The translations under genes were made by a program, and so were the position numbers. Shown here piece after piece: positions 26,303-35,731 of a stretch of 64,000 bases of DNA (the stretch's first letter is position 1; the number at the start of each line of letters is the position of its first letter). Under the pieces are notes generated by a model. It did not search any database, was not told the origin of the DNA, and saw only the letters and a program-made list of their open reading frames with translations. This DNA is from Gammaproteobacteria bacterium 45_16_T64 (GTDB lineage Bacteria > Pseudomonadota > Gammaproteobacteria > Pseudomonadales > Ketobacteraceae): NCBI GenBank assembly GCA_002162955.1, contig MABD01000048.1, positions 1 to 64,000 of the forward strand, in the 5' to 3' direction.

Positions 26303-27868
26303 TTACGCAGTTTCTGTCTCAGGCTCGTGTACTGGATGTTCTTCTGCCCGATGAAGACGTAGAATAAAGAGACTGCCCTCGGGTGAACTATGGGATAGCG
26401 TGATGTCCCCCCCCATCTTTCTAGCAAATATACGAGAGATTGATAGGCCAACACCAACTCCGCCAATTTCGTTGGCTTCTGCGTATTCCAATCGGATGAA
26501 GGGGCTAAAGATAACATTCCAATGTTCTTTCGCAATGCCAACACCGGTATCTTGTACCGCGATTTCTACACAGGTATCGGAGATAACGGTACTAATAATA
26601 TTCACGCTGCCTTTATCTTGATTGTACTTAATACCATTGGATATCAGGTGGGTGACTATTTGCATGAGTTTAAGTAGGTTCGATTTTGCTTTGATACCTG
26701 TGGGTGAATAGTTTATCTGAATCTTGGATTCTGAATGTATGTCTTCTGCTTGATGGATTGCCTCCTGAATGGCGATATCCACATCACAGGTCTCCAAAAC
26801 GATATCTTCATCCTGTTGCTCCATTTGTGAATAATGAAGAATATCATCGACGATGCGAAGTAGCTTATTGCCCGCGCCAAGAATATGTTTTGTGGTATCC
26901 TTTTGGCGAGGATTAGTACCTGTTCTAAACAGCCTCTCTTGAATTTGAGCAAAACCAAGCACCTCATTAAGTGGCGTGCGAAGTTCATGGCTCATGCGCG
27001 ATAAGAACTGGGTTTTAGCGAAGTTAGCCTGTTCGGCTTCCTGCTGGGCTTCTTGTAGTTCATGGGTGCGTAAGCGAACCCTATCATCCAGCGCGCTATT
27101 AAGATCTTCTATTTCCTGACGGGCCTTTTTGTGCTCTTCAATTTCCAATTCTAGCTGTTGGTGGCTGTTATTTAGTTTTTCTTTTGCATCAGATAGATTA
27201 TGCACCATCGTATTGAAGGATTGTGCGAGTACACTGATTTCATTATTTTTTTCAACAGGGTTACGTATTGTGCTAGAACGTAGATTGTTAAAATCCAACG
27301 AATCGATTGCGTGGATTAAGGAGAGCAAGGGTTTGCTAACAAGGTGCTTGCCGAACCATAGGAAAATGGCCCATAGGGCGAATGATTTAATCACCGCATT
27401 TACCAAGATAAACGCAAATCCATAGCTGATCTTGCTGATCAATATCTCCCGTGAAGACGATATGATAAGCGTACCAATATTGGTTTTTTTTCCTAAATTT
27501 TCATAGGTAATATCAAACGAGCGTTGTAGTACATTATCACCAACGGATACGTCTCCGTGATCACCAATGATTTTCCCAGATTCATCAAGTACCTGTACTC
27601 GAGAGACCACAGGCATGTTGAGGATGCCGGCGGGGATTTTTTGGGTTTGTTCGTCATTCATATTCCATAGTGCTTGGGCTAGCCCAGGCTGAAACGTTTC
27701 ATTGATCTGTACGAGCTCGTTATAGATGTCTTCTTCCGCATCGAAATACTCCGCCGCCATATGTAATCCGGTAACCGACACGGCAACGCCAAGATAAACG
27801 CTGAAAACAACTCGCAGTAGTTGAGTGGCTAACGCATTTTTGGGGGTTTCAGTGCTCTTAGCGGTCAT
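26303..27868 (-). CDS. Sensor histidine kinase with HAMP domain
   Basis: 521 residues. TM1 is at about 14-34, a periplasmic domain runs to about 140, TM2 is near 145-168, then a HAMP and a coiled coil (SHQQLELEIEEHKKARQEIE). The HisKA motif is FLSRMSHELRTPL with H294. HATPase_c has LISNGIKYN, DTGVGI and GVGVGLSI. No receiver or Hpt domain is present, and no response regulator is adjacent. The periplasmic text QPGLAQALWNMNDEQ resembles short sensor domains of other hybrid kinases. Confidence 0.88.
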   Translation of the reverse strand: MTAKSTETPKNALATQLLRVVFSVYLGVAVSVTGLHMAAEYFDAEEDIYNELVQINETFQPGLAQALWNMNDEQTQKIPAGILNMPVVSRVQVLDESGKIIGDHGDVSVGDNVLQRSFDITYENLGKKTNIGTLIISSSREILISKISYGFAFILVNAVIKSFALWAIFLWFGKHLVSKPLLSLIHAIDSLDFNNLRSSTIRNPVEKNNEISVLAQSFNTMVHNLSDAKEKLNNSHQQLELEIEEHKKARQEIEDLNSALDDRVRLRTHELQEAQQEAEQANFAKTQFLSRMSHELRTPLNEVLGFAQIQERLFRTGTNPRQKDTTKHILGAGNKLLRIVDDILHYSQMEQQDEDIVLETCDVDIAIQEAIHQAEDIHSESKIQINYSPTGIKAKSNLLKLMQIVTHLISNGIKYNQDKGSVNIISTVISDTCVEIAVQDTGVGIAKEHWNVIFSPFIRLEYAEANEIGGVGVGLSISRIFARKMGGDITLSHSSPEGSLFILRLHRAEEHPVHEPETETA

Positions 27869-27982
27869 GGGAAGGGAGCTGTCCTACATGGGCGGTGGAT
27901 ATATCCTATTAATTGTAGGAGAGCGTGGATTAGATGCCATACATAACGACTTAGGTAAGGCAAATAATGGAATACTGTTGAT

Positions 27983-28729
27983 TTAGTGCGTCAGAATTTG
28001 GTCGAGAAACTGTTGTGTGCGTTTGCTTCGTGGATTTTCAAAGAAATCAGAGGGTTGCGCCGTTTCGATGATTTCACCCTGGTCCATAAAAACGATGTGA
28101 TCCGCGACTTGTCGAGCGAACCCCATCTCGTGGGTGACGCACACCATGGTGATACCGGAATCTGCGAGTTCAATCATGGCATCTAATACTTCTTTGATCA
28201 TTTCGGGGTCTAACGCTGAGGTAGGCTCATCGAAGAGCATGATTTCTGGTTCCATGGCCAGCGCGCGTGCCAGGGCTACGCGCTGTTGTTGGCCGCCCGA
28301 GAGTTGATTGGGGTATTGATGCGCTTTTTCTGCAATGTTGACTCGACTGAGATAGTGCATAGCAATCTCGGTTGCTTGTGCTTCATTGAGTCCTCTTACT
28401 TTCATGGGAGCCAGGGTACAGTTTTGTAGGGTGCTAAGGTGGGGGAAAAGGTTAAATTGCTGGAACACCATGCCCACCTGCTGTCGAATAGTATTAATCT
28501 CAGAAAGGCTATCAAGTGCTAAGCCGTTTACCGTGAGTTTTCCCTTTTGGAACGGCTCTAGGCCATTAATGCAGCGAATTAACGTGGATTTTCCAGAGCC
28601 TGATGGGCCGCAGATGACCCATTTTTCACCTTTATTTATTGATAGATTGATATCTTTTAACACATGCAGTTTGTCATACCATTTGTTCACTTGAGTAAAC
28701 TGAACGACATTATTACTATCGGGTTTCAT
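27983..28729 (-). CDS. aapP: Amino-acid ABC transporter ATP-binding protein
   Basis: 248 residues. ATPase of the polar amino acid uptake family: Walker A GPSGSGKST, Q-loop GMVFQQFNLFPH, signature LSGGQQQRVALARAL, Walker B EIMLFDEPTSALDPE, and a switch His in CVTHEMGFA. It is the last gene of a four-gene unit in the order J, Q, M, P, the AapJQMP arrangement for general L-amino acids. Confidence 0.93.
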   Translation of the reverse strand: MKPDSNNVVQFTQVNKWYDKLHVLKDINLSINKGEKWVICGPSGSGKSTLIRCINGLEPFQKGKLTVNGLALDSLSEINTIRQQVGMVFQQFNLFPHLSTLQNCTLAPMKVRGLNEAQATEIAMHYLSRVNIAEKAHQYPNQLSGGQQQRVALARALAMEPEIMLFDEPTSALDPEMIKEVLDAMIELADSGITMVCVTHEMGFARQVADHIVFMDQGEIIETAQPSDFFENPRSKRTQQFLDQILTH

Positions 28730-28738
28730 TAGTGGGTC

Positions 28739-29779
28739 CTATTGGTCCTGTTTACGTTCAAGATGAAGGCTATAGCGCGACATGGAAAAGCAAAAAATCC
28801 AAAAAATAAGAGCAGCGAAAGCATAACCTTCATTGGCTCGGCCTAGCCATTCGGGGTTCGTCGCCGCGGATTGGACAATGCCGAGAAAATCGAAGAGACC
28901 GATAATTAATACCAGGGTTGTGTCTTTAAATAACCCAATAAATGTATTTACGATGCCGGGTATTACCCGTTGTAATGCTTGGGGCAAAATAATATAGCGC
29001 ATTTGCTGCCAGTACGTTAATCCTAATGCGCTAGCGGCTTCTTGTTGCCCACTGGGCAAGCTTTGTAGGCCGCCACGAATGACTTCCGCAAGGTATGCGC
29101 TGGCGAACAACATAATACACAATAAGGCGCGAAGCAGTTTATTGATATCGATATTATCTGGTAGGAATAGAGGAAGCATTACCGACGCCATAAAAAGTAC
29201 CGTGATCAGCGGTACTCCTCGCCATAATTCGATAAATACATGGCAAAAAGCGCGTATAACGGGTAGGTGACTTTGGCGACCTAGTGCTAACAGAATACCG
29301 AGAGGAAATGCTCCGACAATCCCTACCGTTGCAATCACTATGGTGAGAAAAAGTCCACCCCATTGATGAGTGTCTACTCGTGATAACCCCAAAAACCCAC
29401 CGTAGAGTAAAGTAACAGCGATGATCGAGAATAACCCAAACAATATGACTGAAAATGCTGTGCGATGATATTGTCGTGCGGTAAAAATGAAAAGTATTGC
29501 GATAATACCGGTGCTATAAATTCGCCAGCGTTCGGATTCTGGATAAGACCCAAACATCAGGCGAGGAAAAAATTCCCGAATAAATACCCAGCACGCCCCC
29601 TCGTTATTGCAATCATTGTTACTTGATCCCACAAATGAAGCGTTAATGATCATCCAGTCAATGAGTGGCGGTAGAGACCACAATAAGAACGCGGTGAGAG
29701 ATAGGGTGGTTAGTGTGTTAACGGCATTACTGAATAAATTGTCTTTAAGCCAGCGTAATGATACTGCGACATAATACAC
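28739..29779 (-). CDS. aapM: Amino-acid ABC transporter permease
   Basis: 346 residues, multi-span inner-membrane permease. The ATPase-contact loop is EAASALGLTYWQQMRYIILP, typical of the HisM/AapM family. The long N-terminal part with extra helices is characteristic of AapM/BztC over short HisM-type permeases. The GTG start overlaps the aapQ stop (TAGTG). Confidence 0.9.
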   Translation of the reverse strand: MYYVAVSLRWLKDNLFSNAVNTLTTLSLTAFLLWSLPPLIDWMIINASFVGSSNNDCNNEGACWVFIREFFPRLMFGSYPESERWRIYSTGIIAILFIFTARQYHRTAFSVILFGLFSIIAVTLLYGGFLGLSRVDTHQWGGLFLTIVIATVGIVGAFPLGILLALGRQSHLPVIRAFCHVFIELWRGVPLITVLFMASVMLPLFLPDNIDINKLLRALLCIMLFASAYLAEVIRGGLQSLPSGQQEAASALGLTYWQQMRYIILPQALQRVIPGIVNTFIGLFKDTTLVLIIGLFDFLGIVQSAATNPEWLGRANEGYAFAALIFWIFCFSMSRYSLHLERKQDQ

Positions 29780-30900
29780 TAGGTTTTACTCCACTGTTTA
29801 CTACGTTCGTAGAGTGACATGGAAAAGGAGATCGACAGACTAATAGAGAGGTATACCAACATGGTAATAAACAATATTTCAACGGCTTGCCCTGTTTGAT
29901 TAAGGGTTGTGCCAGCAAATATTGAAACTAAGTCTGGGTAGGCAATTGCTGCTGCAAGGGATGAGTTTTTCGTTAGGTTAAGATATTGATTCGTGAGTGG
30001 TGGAACAATAAGTCGCATTGCCTGGGGAATAATGATTAACCTTAAGGTATGATTTGGTCGCAATCCTAAAGACTGCGCCGCTTCCACTTGACCTTTGTCG
30101 ACAGAGCTAATACCGGCTCGCACAATTTCAGCAATATAGGATGCCGTATAAAGGGATAGCGCAAGGACCAGTGCCGTTAACTCCGGTATAATAACGATAC
30201 CACCGGAGAAATTAAATCGGGTTAGCGTTGGAATCTCGGCCGTGTATGTAGGCGCAACACCGATCCAAATCATGATGGCTCCGATGATGCTAGCAAACCA
30301 TACATATTTTTTGTGAGTAGAACGCAGTACGCGAATTAGTACTAAGGTGATGACAATGAGTCCGGCCATCAACCAAAGCCAGCCATTACTTTGGTCTTCC
30401 GATATAAGTTTAGGAATATACAGGCCACGATTGTTCAGAAAAACCATATCGAAGAAATCGATACTTTGTCTTGGTCCTGGTAATGGCTGCAGAATCGCAA
30501 AATACCAAAAGAATAGGTGCAGTAAGAGTGGTACGTTGCGAAAAAGGCTTATATAGAATGATGCTAGTTGTTTGGCGAGAAAATTATTTGAAAGTCGAGC
30601 AACGCCAACCACAAAACCAATAATGGTAGCGAACAAAATACCGAGTCCCGCAACCAGTAGGGTGTTCGTTAATCCGACCCAAAATACGCGGCCATAGCTG
30701 TCGGATTCACTATAATCGATCAAGCTAAATACAATACCAAAGCCAGCATTCTGAGACAGAAAGTTGAATCCGGTTACGATACCTTGTTGCTCAAGATTCT
30801 GTAGCAATGTATGTATCAGCAGTGACCCAATAGCAATAATGCAGGCAATAAAGAGAGCCTGGTAAATCCAGGCTCGTGTTTTTCGGGTGTTAAACTTCAT
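29779..30900 (-). CDS. aapQ: Amino-acid ABC transporter permease
   Basis: 373 residues from ATG 30900 (MKFNTRKTRAWIYQ); a longer frame would overlap aapJ. It has a large extra region between helices as in AapQ/BztB, and the conserved loop EAAQSLGLRPNHTLRLIIIP for the ATPase contact. It starts 5 bp after aapJ and overlaps aapM. Confidence 0.9.
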   Translation of the reverse strand: MKFNTRKTRAWIYQALFIACIIAIGSLLIHTLLQNLEQQGIVTGFNFLSQNAGFGIVFSLIDYSESDSYGRVFWVGLTNTLLVAGLGILFATIIGFVVGVARLSNNFLAKQLASFYISLFRNVPLLLHLFFWYFAILQPLPGPRQSIDFFDMVFLNNRGLYIPKLISEDQSNGWLWLMAGLIVITLVLIRVLRSTHKKYVWFASIIGAIMIWIGVAPTYTAEIPTLTRFNFSGGIVIIPELTALVLALSLYTASYIAEIVRAGISSVDKGQVEAAQSLGLRPNHTLRLIIIPQAMRLIVPPLTNQYLNLTKNSSLAAAIAYPDLVSIFAGTTLNQTGQAVEILFITMLVYLSISLSISFSMSLYERSKQWSKT

Positions 30901-30905
30901 GCTAC

Positions 30906-31949
30906 TTACCGGAACGGTGGAGCATAGTGAAGGCCGCCATCTTTCCATAAGGAGTTATGTTCTCGGGGTATACGTAATAGCGATTGGCTTCCGACCGTTC
31001 GCTCATACATTTCACCGTAATGGCCAACAGCCAGAATAATGTGTTTTGCCCATTGATTGGTCAAGCCTAAGTTTTGACCTAAGTTACCATCGAAACCTAA
31101 GAAGCGTCTGATTTGAGGGTTAGTGGGTATGTTCTTCTGCATGGCCGCTTTCTTAGTGATATTAAGTTCTTCTGCTTCAAGCAGTGCATACAATGTCCAC
31201 TTAATGATATTGAACCATTGGTCGTCACCTTGCCTGACGGCGGGCCCTAAAGGCTCTTTGGAAATGACTTCTGGAAGAATGGTATGGGCATTGGCATCTT
31301 TGAGGCGTAAGCGTTGAGCATAAAGTCCAGATAGATCAGTGCTTAATACATCGCAACGCCCGCTTTCATAAGCTGATAGTACTTCGTCATATTTTTCGTA
31401 TATCACGGGCTTATATTGCATGCCATTGCTGCGAAAGTAATCGGACATATTCAGCTCGGTCGTCGTGCCAGTATTCGCACACAGCGTCGCGCCGTCTAAT
31501 TCTTTAGCGGAAGATACCCCAAGATCTTTACGGACCATAAACCCCTGGCCATCATAATAAATGACGCCAGCAAAGTGGATGCCTAGGCTGGTATCCCTGG
31601 ATGCCGTCCAGGTGGTATTGCGACTGAGCACATCGATTTCTCCAGACTGCAACGCAGTGAAGCGCTCTTTCGCAGAAAGCGGAGTGAATCGAACCTTGGA
31701 CTTATCACTAAACACTGCCGCGGCGATAGCACGGCAAAAATCAACGTCGATTCCCGACCATTGTCCGTCTTTTTCCAAATTGGAGAAGCCTGGCAAGCCC
31801 TGACTGACGCCACAGTTAACGTAACCCTGTTTTTTCACATTTTCCAGCGTGCCTGCGTGTGCAGTAGTAAGGCTGATGAAGAACAGGAGTAGTGTTGAAA
31901 GAGCGAATTGGGTACGCTGGCGATTGAGACGGTGAATTGTTGATAACAT
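30906..31949 (-). CDS. aapJ: Amino-acid ABC transporter substrate-binding protein
   Basis: 347 residues. Signal peptide to AHA|GTLENV, then a type II periplasmic binding fold: VNCGVSQGLPGFSNL, GIDVDFCRAIAAAVF, LDGATLCANTGTTTE. The length and CANTGTTTE text fit the AapJ/BztA subfamily. It captures L-amino acids in the periplasm for AapQMP. First gene of the unit. Confidence 0.93.
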   Translation of the reverse strand: MLSTIHRLNRQRTQFALSTLLLFFISLTTAHAGTLENVKKQGYVNCGVSQGLPGFSNLEKDGQWSGIDVDFCRAIAAAVFSDKSKVRFTPLSAKERFTALQSGEIDVLSRNTTWTASRDTSLGIHFAGVIYYDGQGFMVRKDLGVSSAKELDGATLCANTGTTTELNMSDYFRSNGMQYKPVIYEKYDEVLSAYESGRCDVLSTDLSGLYAQRLRLKDANAHTILPEVISKEPLGPAVRQGDDQWFNIIKWTLYALLEAEELNITKKAAMQKNIPTNPQIRRFLGFDGNLGQNLGLTNQWAKHIILAVGHYGEMYERTVGSQSLLRIPREHNSLWKDGGLHYAPPFR

Positions 31950-32048
31950 AATAGGCGCTCGTGTGAGGGGTTTCTCTGCTGGAAAATACTTTACCGCAGG
32001 AGTGGAAGCTAAGACAATATCCGCGTTGTAATTCTATGGAATCTACTT

Positions 32049-32810
32049 ATGTCTACCATTCTTATTTTAGGTGCTACTTCTGCAGTTGCGGGGCGAATTG
32101 CCCGTTATTTTGCCGAGGAACACCAAGAAAGCAATCATCACTTCTTTTTAGTTGGGCGACGGGATGAAAGCTTGCAAGCGTTATCGTCTGAGCTCGTCAT
32201 GTTAGGGCACTCAGTTGCTGGTGTCGGGGTGGTGGACTTTATGGATATTGAGGCCACCGGGCAAGTTATTCGAGACGCGTATGCTGCGTTAGGATCATTC
32301 GATTATGCGCTTATTGCTCATGGTATGATTGGTGATCAATTACTCAGTGAATCACAAGTGTCCGAAGCGCTGCATATTGTTGATACTAACTATCGTACAG
32401 TCGTTGCTCAGCTTGTGGTGTTGCATGGCCTGATGTCGTCACAGTTTCACGGTAAGATTGGTGTTATTACCAGTGTTGCGGGGGATAGAGGCCGGCCTAG
32501 GAATTTCACCTATGGTTCGGCAAAGGGAGCGCTACACTTGTATCTACAAGGTATGAGATCCGTTGCGTGGGGATCGGGTTTGCAAATATATACTTTCAAG
32601 TTGGGCCCGGTTGACTCACCGATGACGGTGGATCATGAGAAAAATTTTTCATTCACCTCGGTCGATGATGCTGCAAGGCATATATATCAAGCTTTTGAAT
32701 CTCGCCGTTATGTACATTATGTGCCGGGTTATTGGGCGTGGGTTATGTGGGTCGTGCGTTGGTTACCGGAAAGGTTATTTCAAAAATTGGGTTTTTTATC
32801 CGACCGATAA
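32049..32810 (+). CDS. Short-chain dehydrogenase/reductase
   Basis: 253 residues. The nucleotide-binding motif is ILGATSAVAGRIARYFAEE, a variant of TGxxxGxG. The catalytic Ser is in VITSVAGDRGRPRN, with Tyr and Lys in YGSAKGAL. The C terminus is hydrophobic (YWAWVMWVVRWLPERLF), like membrane-associated SDRs. The substrate is unknown. It is divergent from aapJ. Confidence 0.88.
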   Translation: MSTILILGATSAVAGRIARYFAEEHQESNHHFFLVGRRDESLQALSSELVMLGHSVAGVGVVDFMDIEATGQVIRDAYAALGSFDYALIAHGMIGDQLLSESQVSEALHIVDTNYRTVVAQLVVLHGLMSSQFHGKIGVITSVAGDRGRPRNFTYGSAKGALHLYLQGMRSVAWGSGLQIYTFKLGPVDSPMTVDHEKNFSFTSVDDAARHIYQAFESRRYVHYVPGYWAWVMWVVRWLPERLFQKLGFLSDR

Positions 32811-32835
32811 CGGGTGTAGAAGGTCGTAATATTCG

Positions 32836-33243
32836 CTACTGATCTTTGCTAGGCAAGGAGTCGACAGACGGGTTTTCATCGCTGACAGGCTGTCTCAGCA
32901 GATAGCAAGTCACTCCCGCGCCAATAGTGGATAATAGCACCACAGACCACCATTTACCGACAATCAGCATCGATACTGTCATGCTGATCCAGATAACAGC
33001 TATCACTCTATTGCGGGTTTTACGTGGAATGCCTTCGCCACTTTGCCATGTGTGGATGATTGGGCCTAGTTTAGGGTGGCTCGTGATCCATAAGTGAAAG
33101 CGGGGGGACGATTTCGCGAAACACCACGCGGCGAGTAAAATGAAGGGCGTAGTGGGCAACAAGGGAAGAAATATACCGACAACACCAAGTACAACACTGA
33201 GCCATCCAAGGCAGATAAGGCAATAACGTAGGGATTCCTTCAT
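32836..33243 (-). CDS. DUF454 (YbaN-like) inner-membrane protein
   Basis: 135 residues. Three hydrophobic helices, with the family sequence LGVVGIFLPLLPTTPFILLA followed by AWCFAKSSPRFHLWI and a trailing NRVIAVIWISM. This matches DUF454. Function unknown. It converges with the SDR gene. Confidence 0.88.
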   Translation of the reverse strand: MKESLRYCLICLGWLSVVLGVVGIFLPLLPTTPFILLAAWCFAKSSPRFHLWITSHPKLGPIIHTWQSGEGIPRKTRNRVIAVIWISMTVSMLIVGKWWSVVLLSTIGAGVTCYLLRQPVSDENPSVDSLPSKDQ

Positions 33244-33393
33244 TAGTAATATACTTCGTTGGGTCCGTGTTGGCGTATGAATGTATGCCCATAGAGTAGA
33301 CTATTGAAAGCCGCATTACTATTGGTTGCCATTAGGTAGATTTTGGTTGCTAGTAAACCAGGCTGACGAATGATAAAAGGAAAGGAAGTAAAC

Positions 33394-34029
33394 GTGATCA
33401 GTAGGCCCATTTTATATTCATTTCGGCGCTGTCCTTATGCAATGCGAGCAAGATTGGCTATTCAGTACAGCCAAGTGCCTGTTGAGCTACGAGAAGTTGT
33501 GCTTAGAGACAAACCAGCGGATATGTTACATCGCTCCCCAAAAGGTACTGTGCCGGTGATCATCACTCCTGCTAACCAGGTAATTGATGAAAGTATTGAT
33601 ATTATGCTGTGGGCGCTAAAGCAGAATGACCCGGATGGATGGTTACGGGATGACGCAGAGTCATTAATTGAGCAGAATGACGGTGAATTTAAGGCGTATT
33701 TGGATCTGTACAAGTACTCCGATCGATTTCCTGATTTTCCGGCTGAGCATTATCGCTCCCAGGCGGAGGGCTTCTTAAAGCGGTTGGAATCACTGTTATG
33801 TCAGTCGCCTTTCCTGTTGGGTGAGTCACTAAGCATGGCCGATATGGCTGTTTTCCCCTTTATTCGTCAATTCGCCCATGTGGATAAGGCCTGGTTTGAT
33901 GCTGCTAATTACCCAAAATTGCAATTTTGGTTGCAGCAGAGGTTGAATTCCATAATGTTCGCCCAAATCATGGAGAAGTACCCAAAATGGCAACCGGATA
34001 CACCTGGCGTGATGTTTGGTGGTGGGTAA
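33394..34029 (+). CDS. Glutathione S-transferase family protein
   Basis: 211 residues from GTG 33394, chosen because AAGGA is seven bases upstream; an in-frame ATG at 33370 lacks this. The thioredoxin-like N-terminal domain has RCPYAMRARLAI, and KGTVPVI carries the cis-Pro, then ESIDIM. The all-helical C-terminal domain has ESLSMADMAVFPFIRQF. CPYAMR suggests a Cys-type (omega/beta-like) glutathione enzyme. Confidence 0.88.
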   Translation: MISRPILYSFRRCPYAMRARLAIQYSQVPVELREVVLRDKPADMLHRSPKGTVPVIITPANQVIDESIDIMLWALKQNDPDGWLRDDAESLIEQNDGEFKAYLDLYKYSDRFPDFPAEHYRSQAEGFLKRLESLLCQSPFLLGESLSMADMAVFPFIRQFAHVDKAWFDAANYPKLQFWLQQRLNSIMFAQIMEKYPKWQPDTPGVMFGGG

Positions 34030-34145
34030 GCACATAATTAGGATTCTATGCTAGAATCCGTCCACGCTTCGTAGTGGCCCAGCAATAGAGGGCTCCATTG
34101 TAAGCGCCAGAATAACCATTGATATCGATAAATTGAGAGAAGACT

Positions 34146-34763
34146 ATGTCTGAAGAATACACAACTGCCGAAGCTAAAGTGAGCTACGGTATTGGTCGCC
34201 AAATGGGTGATCAACTAAAGCAAAACCCATTTGATGGAATGGTTATTGATAATGTATTGGCGGGGCTTGCTGATGCATTAAATGAGCAACCTTTAGCCGT
34301 TGATCCTGCGGAGCTAGATACGGCTTTCCGTGAAATCAGCGCAATTATGCAAGAGAAGCAAGCGGAAGCGTCTAAAGAGCATACTGCTGCCGGTGAAGCG
34401 TTCCTAGCAGAAAATGCTAAGAAAGACGGCGTAACTGTCACTGAATCTGGCTTACAGTACGAGATTCTAACTGCAGGTGAAGGCGATATCCCTACTGCTG
34501 AATCTACGGTAAGCACGCATTACCACGGTACGCTACTGGACGGTACAGTATTCGATAGCTCTTACGAGCGTGGACAGCCAGCAGAATTCCCAGTTAATGG
34601 TGTAATCGCAGGTTGGACTGAAGCACTACAATTGATGCCTGTTGGATCAAAGTGGCGCTTAACCGTTCCTTACAGCCTTGCTTACGGTGAGCAAGGTGCC
34701 GGTGGTGCCATTGGCCCATTCGCGACATTGGTATTTGATGTTGAGTTGCTTGCCATTGTGTAA
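34146..34763 (+). CDS. fklB: FKBP-type peptidyl-prolyl isomerase (FKBP22 type)
   Basis: 205 residues, the same size as E. coli FklB. An N-terminal dimerisation domain (KVSYGIGRQMGDQLKQ) and a long linking helix lead to an FKBP domain (from about 110): STVSTHYHGTLLDGTVFDSS, FPVNGVIAGWTEALQLM and VPYSLAYGEQGAGG. There is no signal peptide, so cytoplasmic. Confidence 0.93.
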   Translation: MSEEYTTAEAKVSYGIGRQMGDQLKQNPFDGMVIDNVLAGLADALNEQPLAVDPAELDTAFREISAIMQEKQAEASKEHTAAGEAFLAENAKKDGVTVTESGLQYEILTAGEGDIPTAESTVSTHYHGTLLDGTVFDSSYERGQPAEFPVNGVIAGWTEALQLMPVGSKWRLTVPYSLAYGEQGAGGAIGPFATLVFDVELLAIV

Positions 34764-34778
34764 GTAGTTCGCTTAAAT

Positions 34779-34818
34779 AAAAAAAGCGGTGTTAGCCTAT
34801 GCTAACACCGCTTTTTTT
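34779..34818. terminator. Bidirectional terminator
   Basis: AAAAAAAGCGGTGTTAGC pairs with its complement across a CTAT loop. It serves fklB and the converging apbE. Confidence 0.92.
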
Positions 34819-34852
34819 ATGCCTGGTAATCGAGTTGCGACCCGCTGATCGG

Positions 34853-35731
34853 TCATTGATGTAAGAACTCTACACCGAGGTTACGTAACCAATCAGGACC
34901 TTTGTCCTCCATCAGCATTGCAATTGTGCAGGCGGAACCGGCAATCACGCACTGGCTCGCTTTGACCGTAACAGAAGACAGGCCCGTGACAGGCCAGCCT
35001 GTTTTGGGTGACAAGATATGGCAATAGCGCTTACCATTGATGTCGATAAAGCGTTCGTAGTTACCGCTGGTGGCAATACCCTCATTAATGAGTTCAAGTG
35101 ATCCCATATGCTTGCCAGGGTGCTCAGGGTCACGAATGTTGACGTGCCAGGGTTTGCCATCGGGGTGTGGACCTATGGCCTTAATATCTCCGCCTAAATT
35201 AACAATACCATGACGGGTGCCCTGGGCGAGGCAAATGTTCGCTGCACTATCGGCAGCGTACTCTTTCACGATACCGCCAAAATCAATTTCCATATGGGGT
35301 TTACCAAATGACAGTTGATTGTTCTCGACGGTGACGGAGGTCCAACCGACATTTTCTAGCGCGTGTTCAATATCAGATTGCTGAGGTAGGTTTGTGCTCG
35401 AAAAATCCCACACATGGCGTAATGCTCCGGCGGTTATATCAAATAAGCCGTTACTTTGTTGATAGCAGGTATCCGCGTAATTAAGGAGTGATCGGAATTC
35501 ATCGTCAATAGCAATACTGGCACCGTTAGCCGCCGCTTGGTTAACGTGAAATAACGGATTGTTTTTCTGATAGCGGGAGAACTTATTTTCTAATCGAACT
35601 ATATCTGCCACTGCCTGTTGGATAGTGTTGGCGCCTTGTTGTGCGTCGGGGGCATACAGGCTGATACTGCAGGGTGATCCCATTGCCTTAAAGTCGTAAT
35701 GACACCATTGCAGTGGGCGTGCGTTAGACAT
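34853..35731 (-). CDS. apbE: FAD:protein FMN transferase
   Basis: 292 residues. ApbE-type flavinyltransferase: AMGSPCSISLYA at the start, SNGLFDITAGAL, DFGGIVKEYAAD, VNLGGDIKAIG and HILSPKTGWPV. It attaches FMN to a Thr of target proteins using FAD. Unlike many ApbE proteins it has no lipoprotein signal peptide, so a cytoplasmic location is likely. The start overlaps the DUF3570 stop (TAATG). The unit has no obvious flavinylation target. Confidence 0.9.
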   Translation of the reverse strand: MSNARPLQWCHYDFKAMGSPCSISLYAPDAQQGANTIQQAVADIVRLENKFSRYQKNNPLFHVNQAAANGASIAIDDEFRSLLNYADTCYQQSNGLFDITAGALRHVWDFSSTNLPQQSDIEHALENVGWTSVTVENNQLSFGKPHMEIDFGGIVKEYAADSAANICLAQGTRHGIVNLGGDIKAIGPHPDGKPWHVNIRDPEHPGKHMGSLELINEGIATSGNYERFIDINGKRYCHILSPKTGWPVTGLSSVTVKASQCVIAGSACTIAMLMEDKGPDWLRNLGVEFLHQ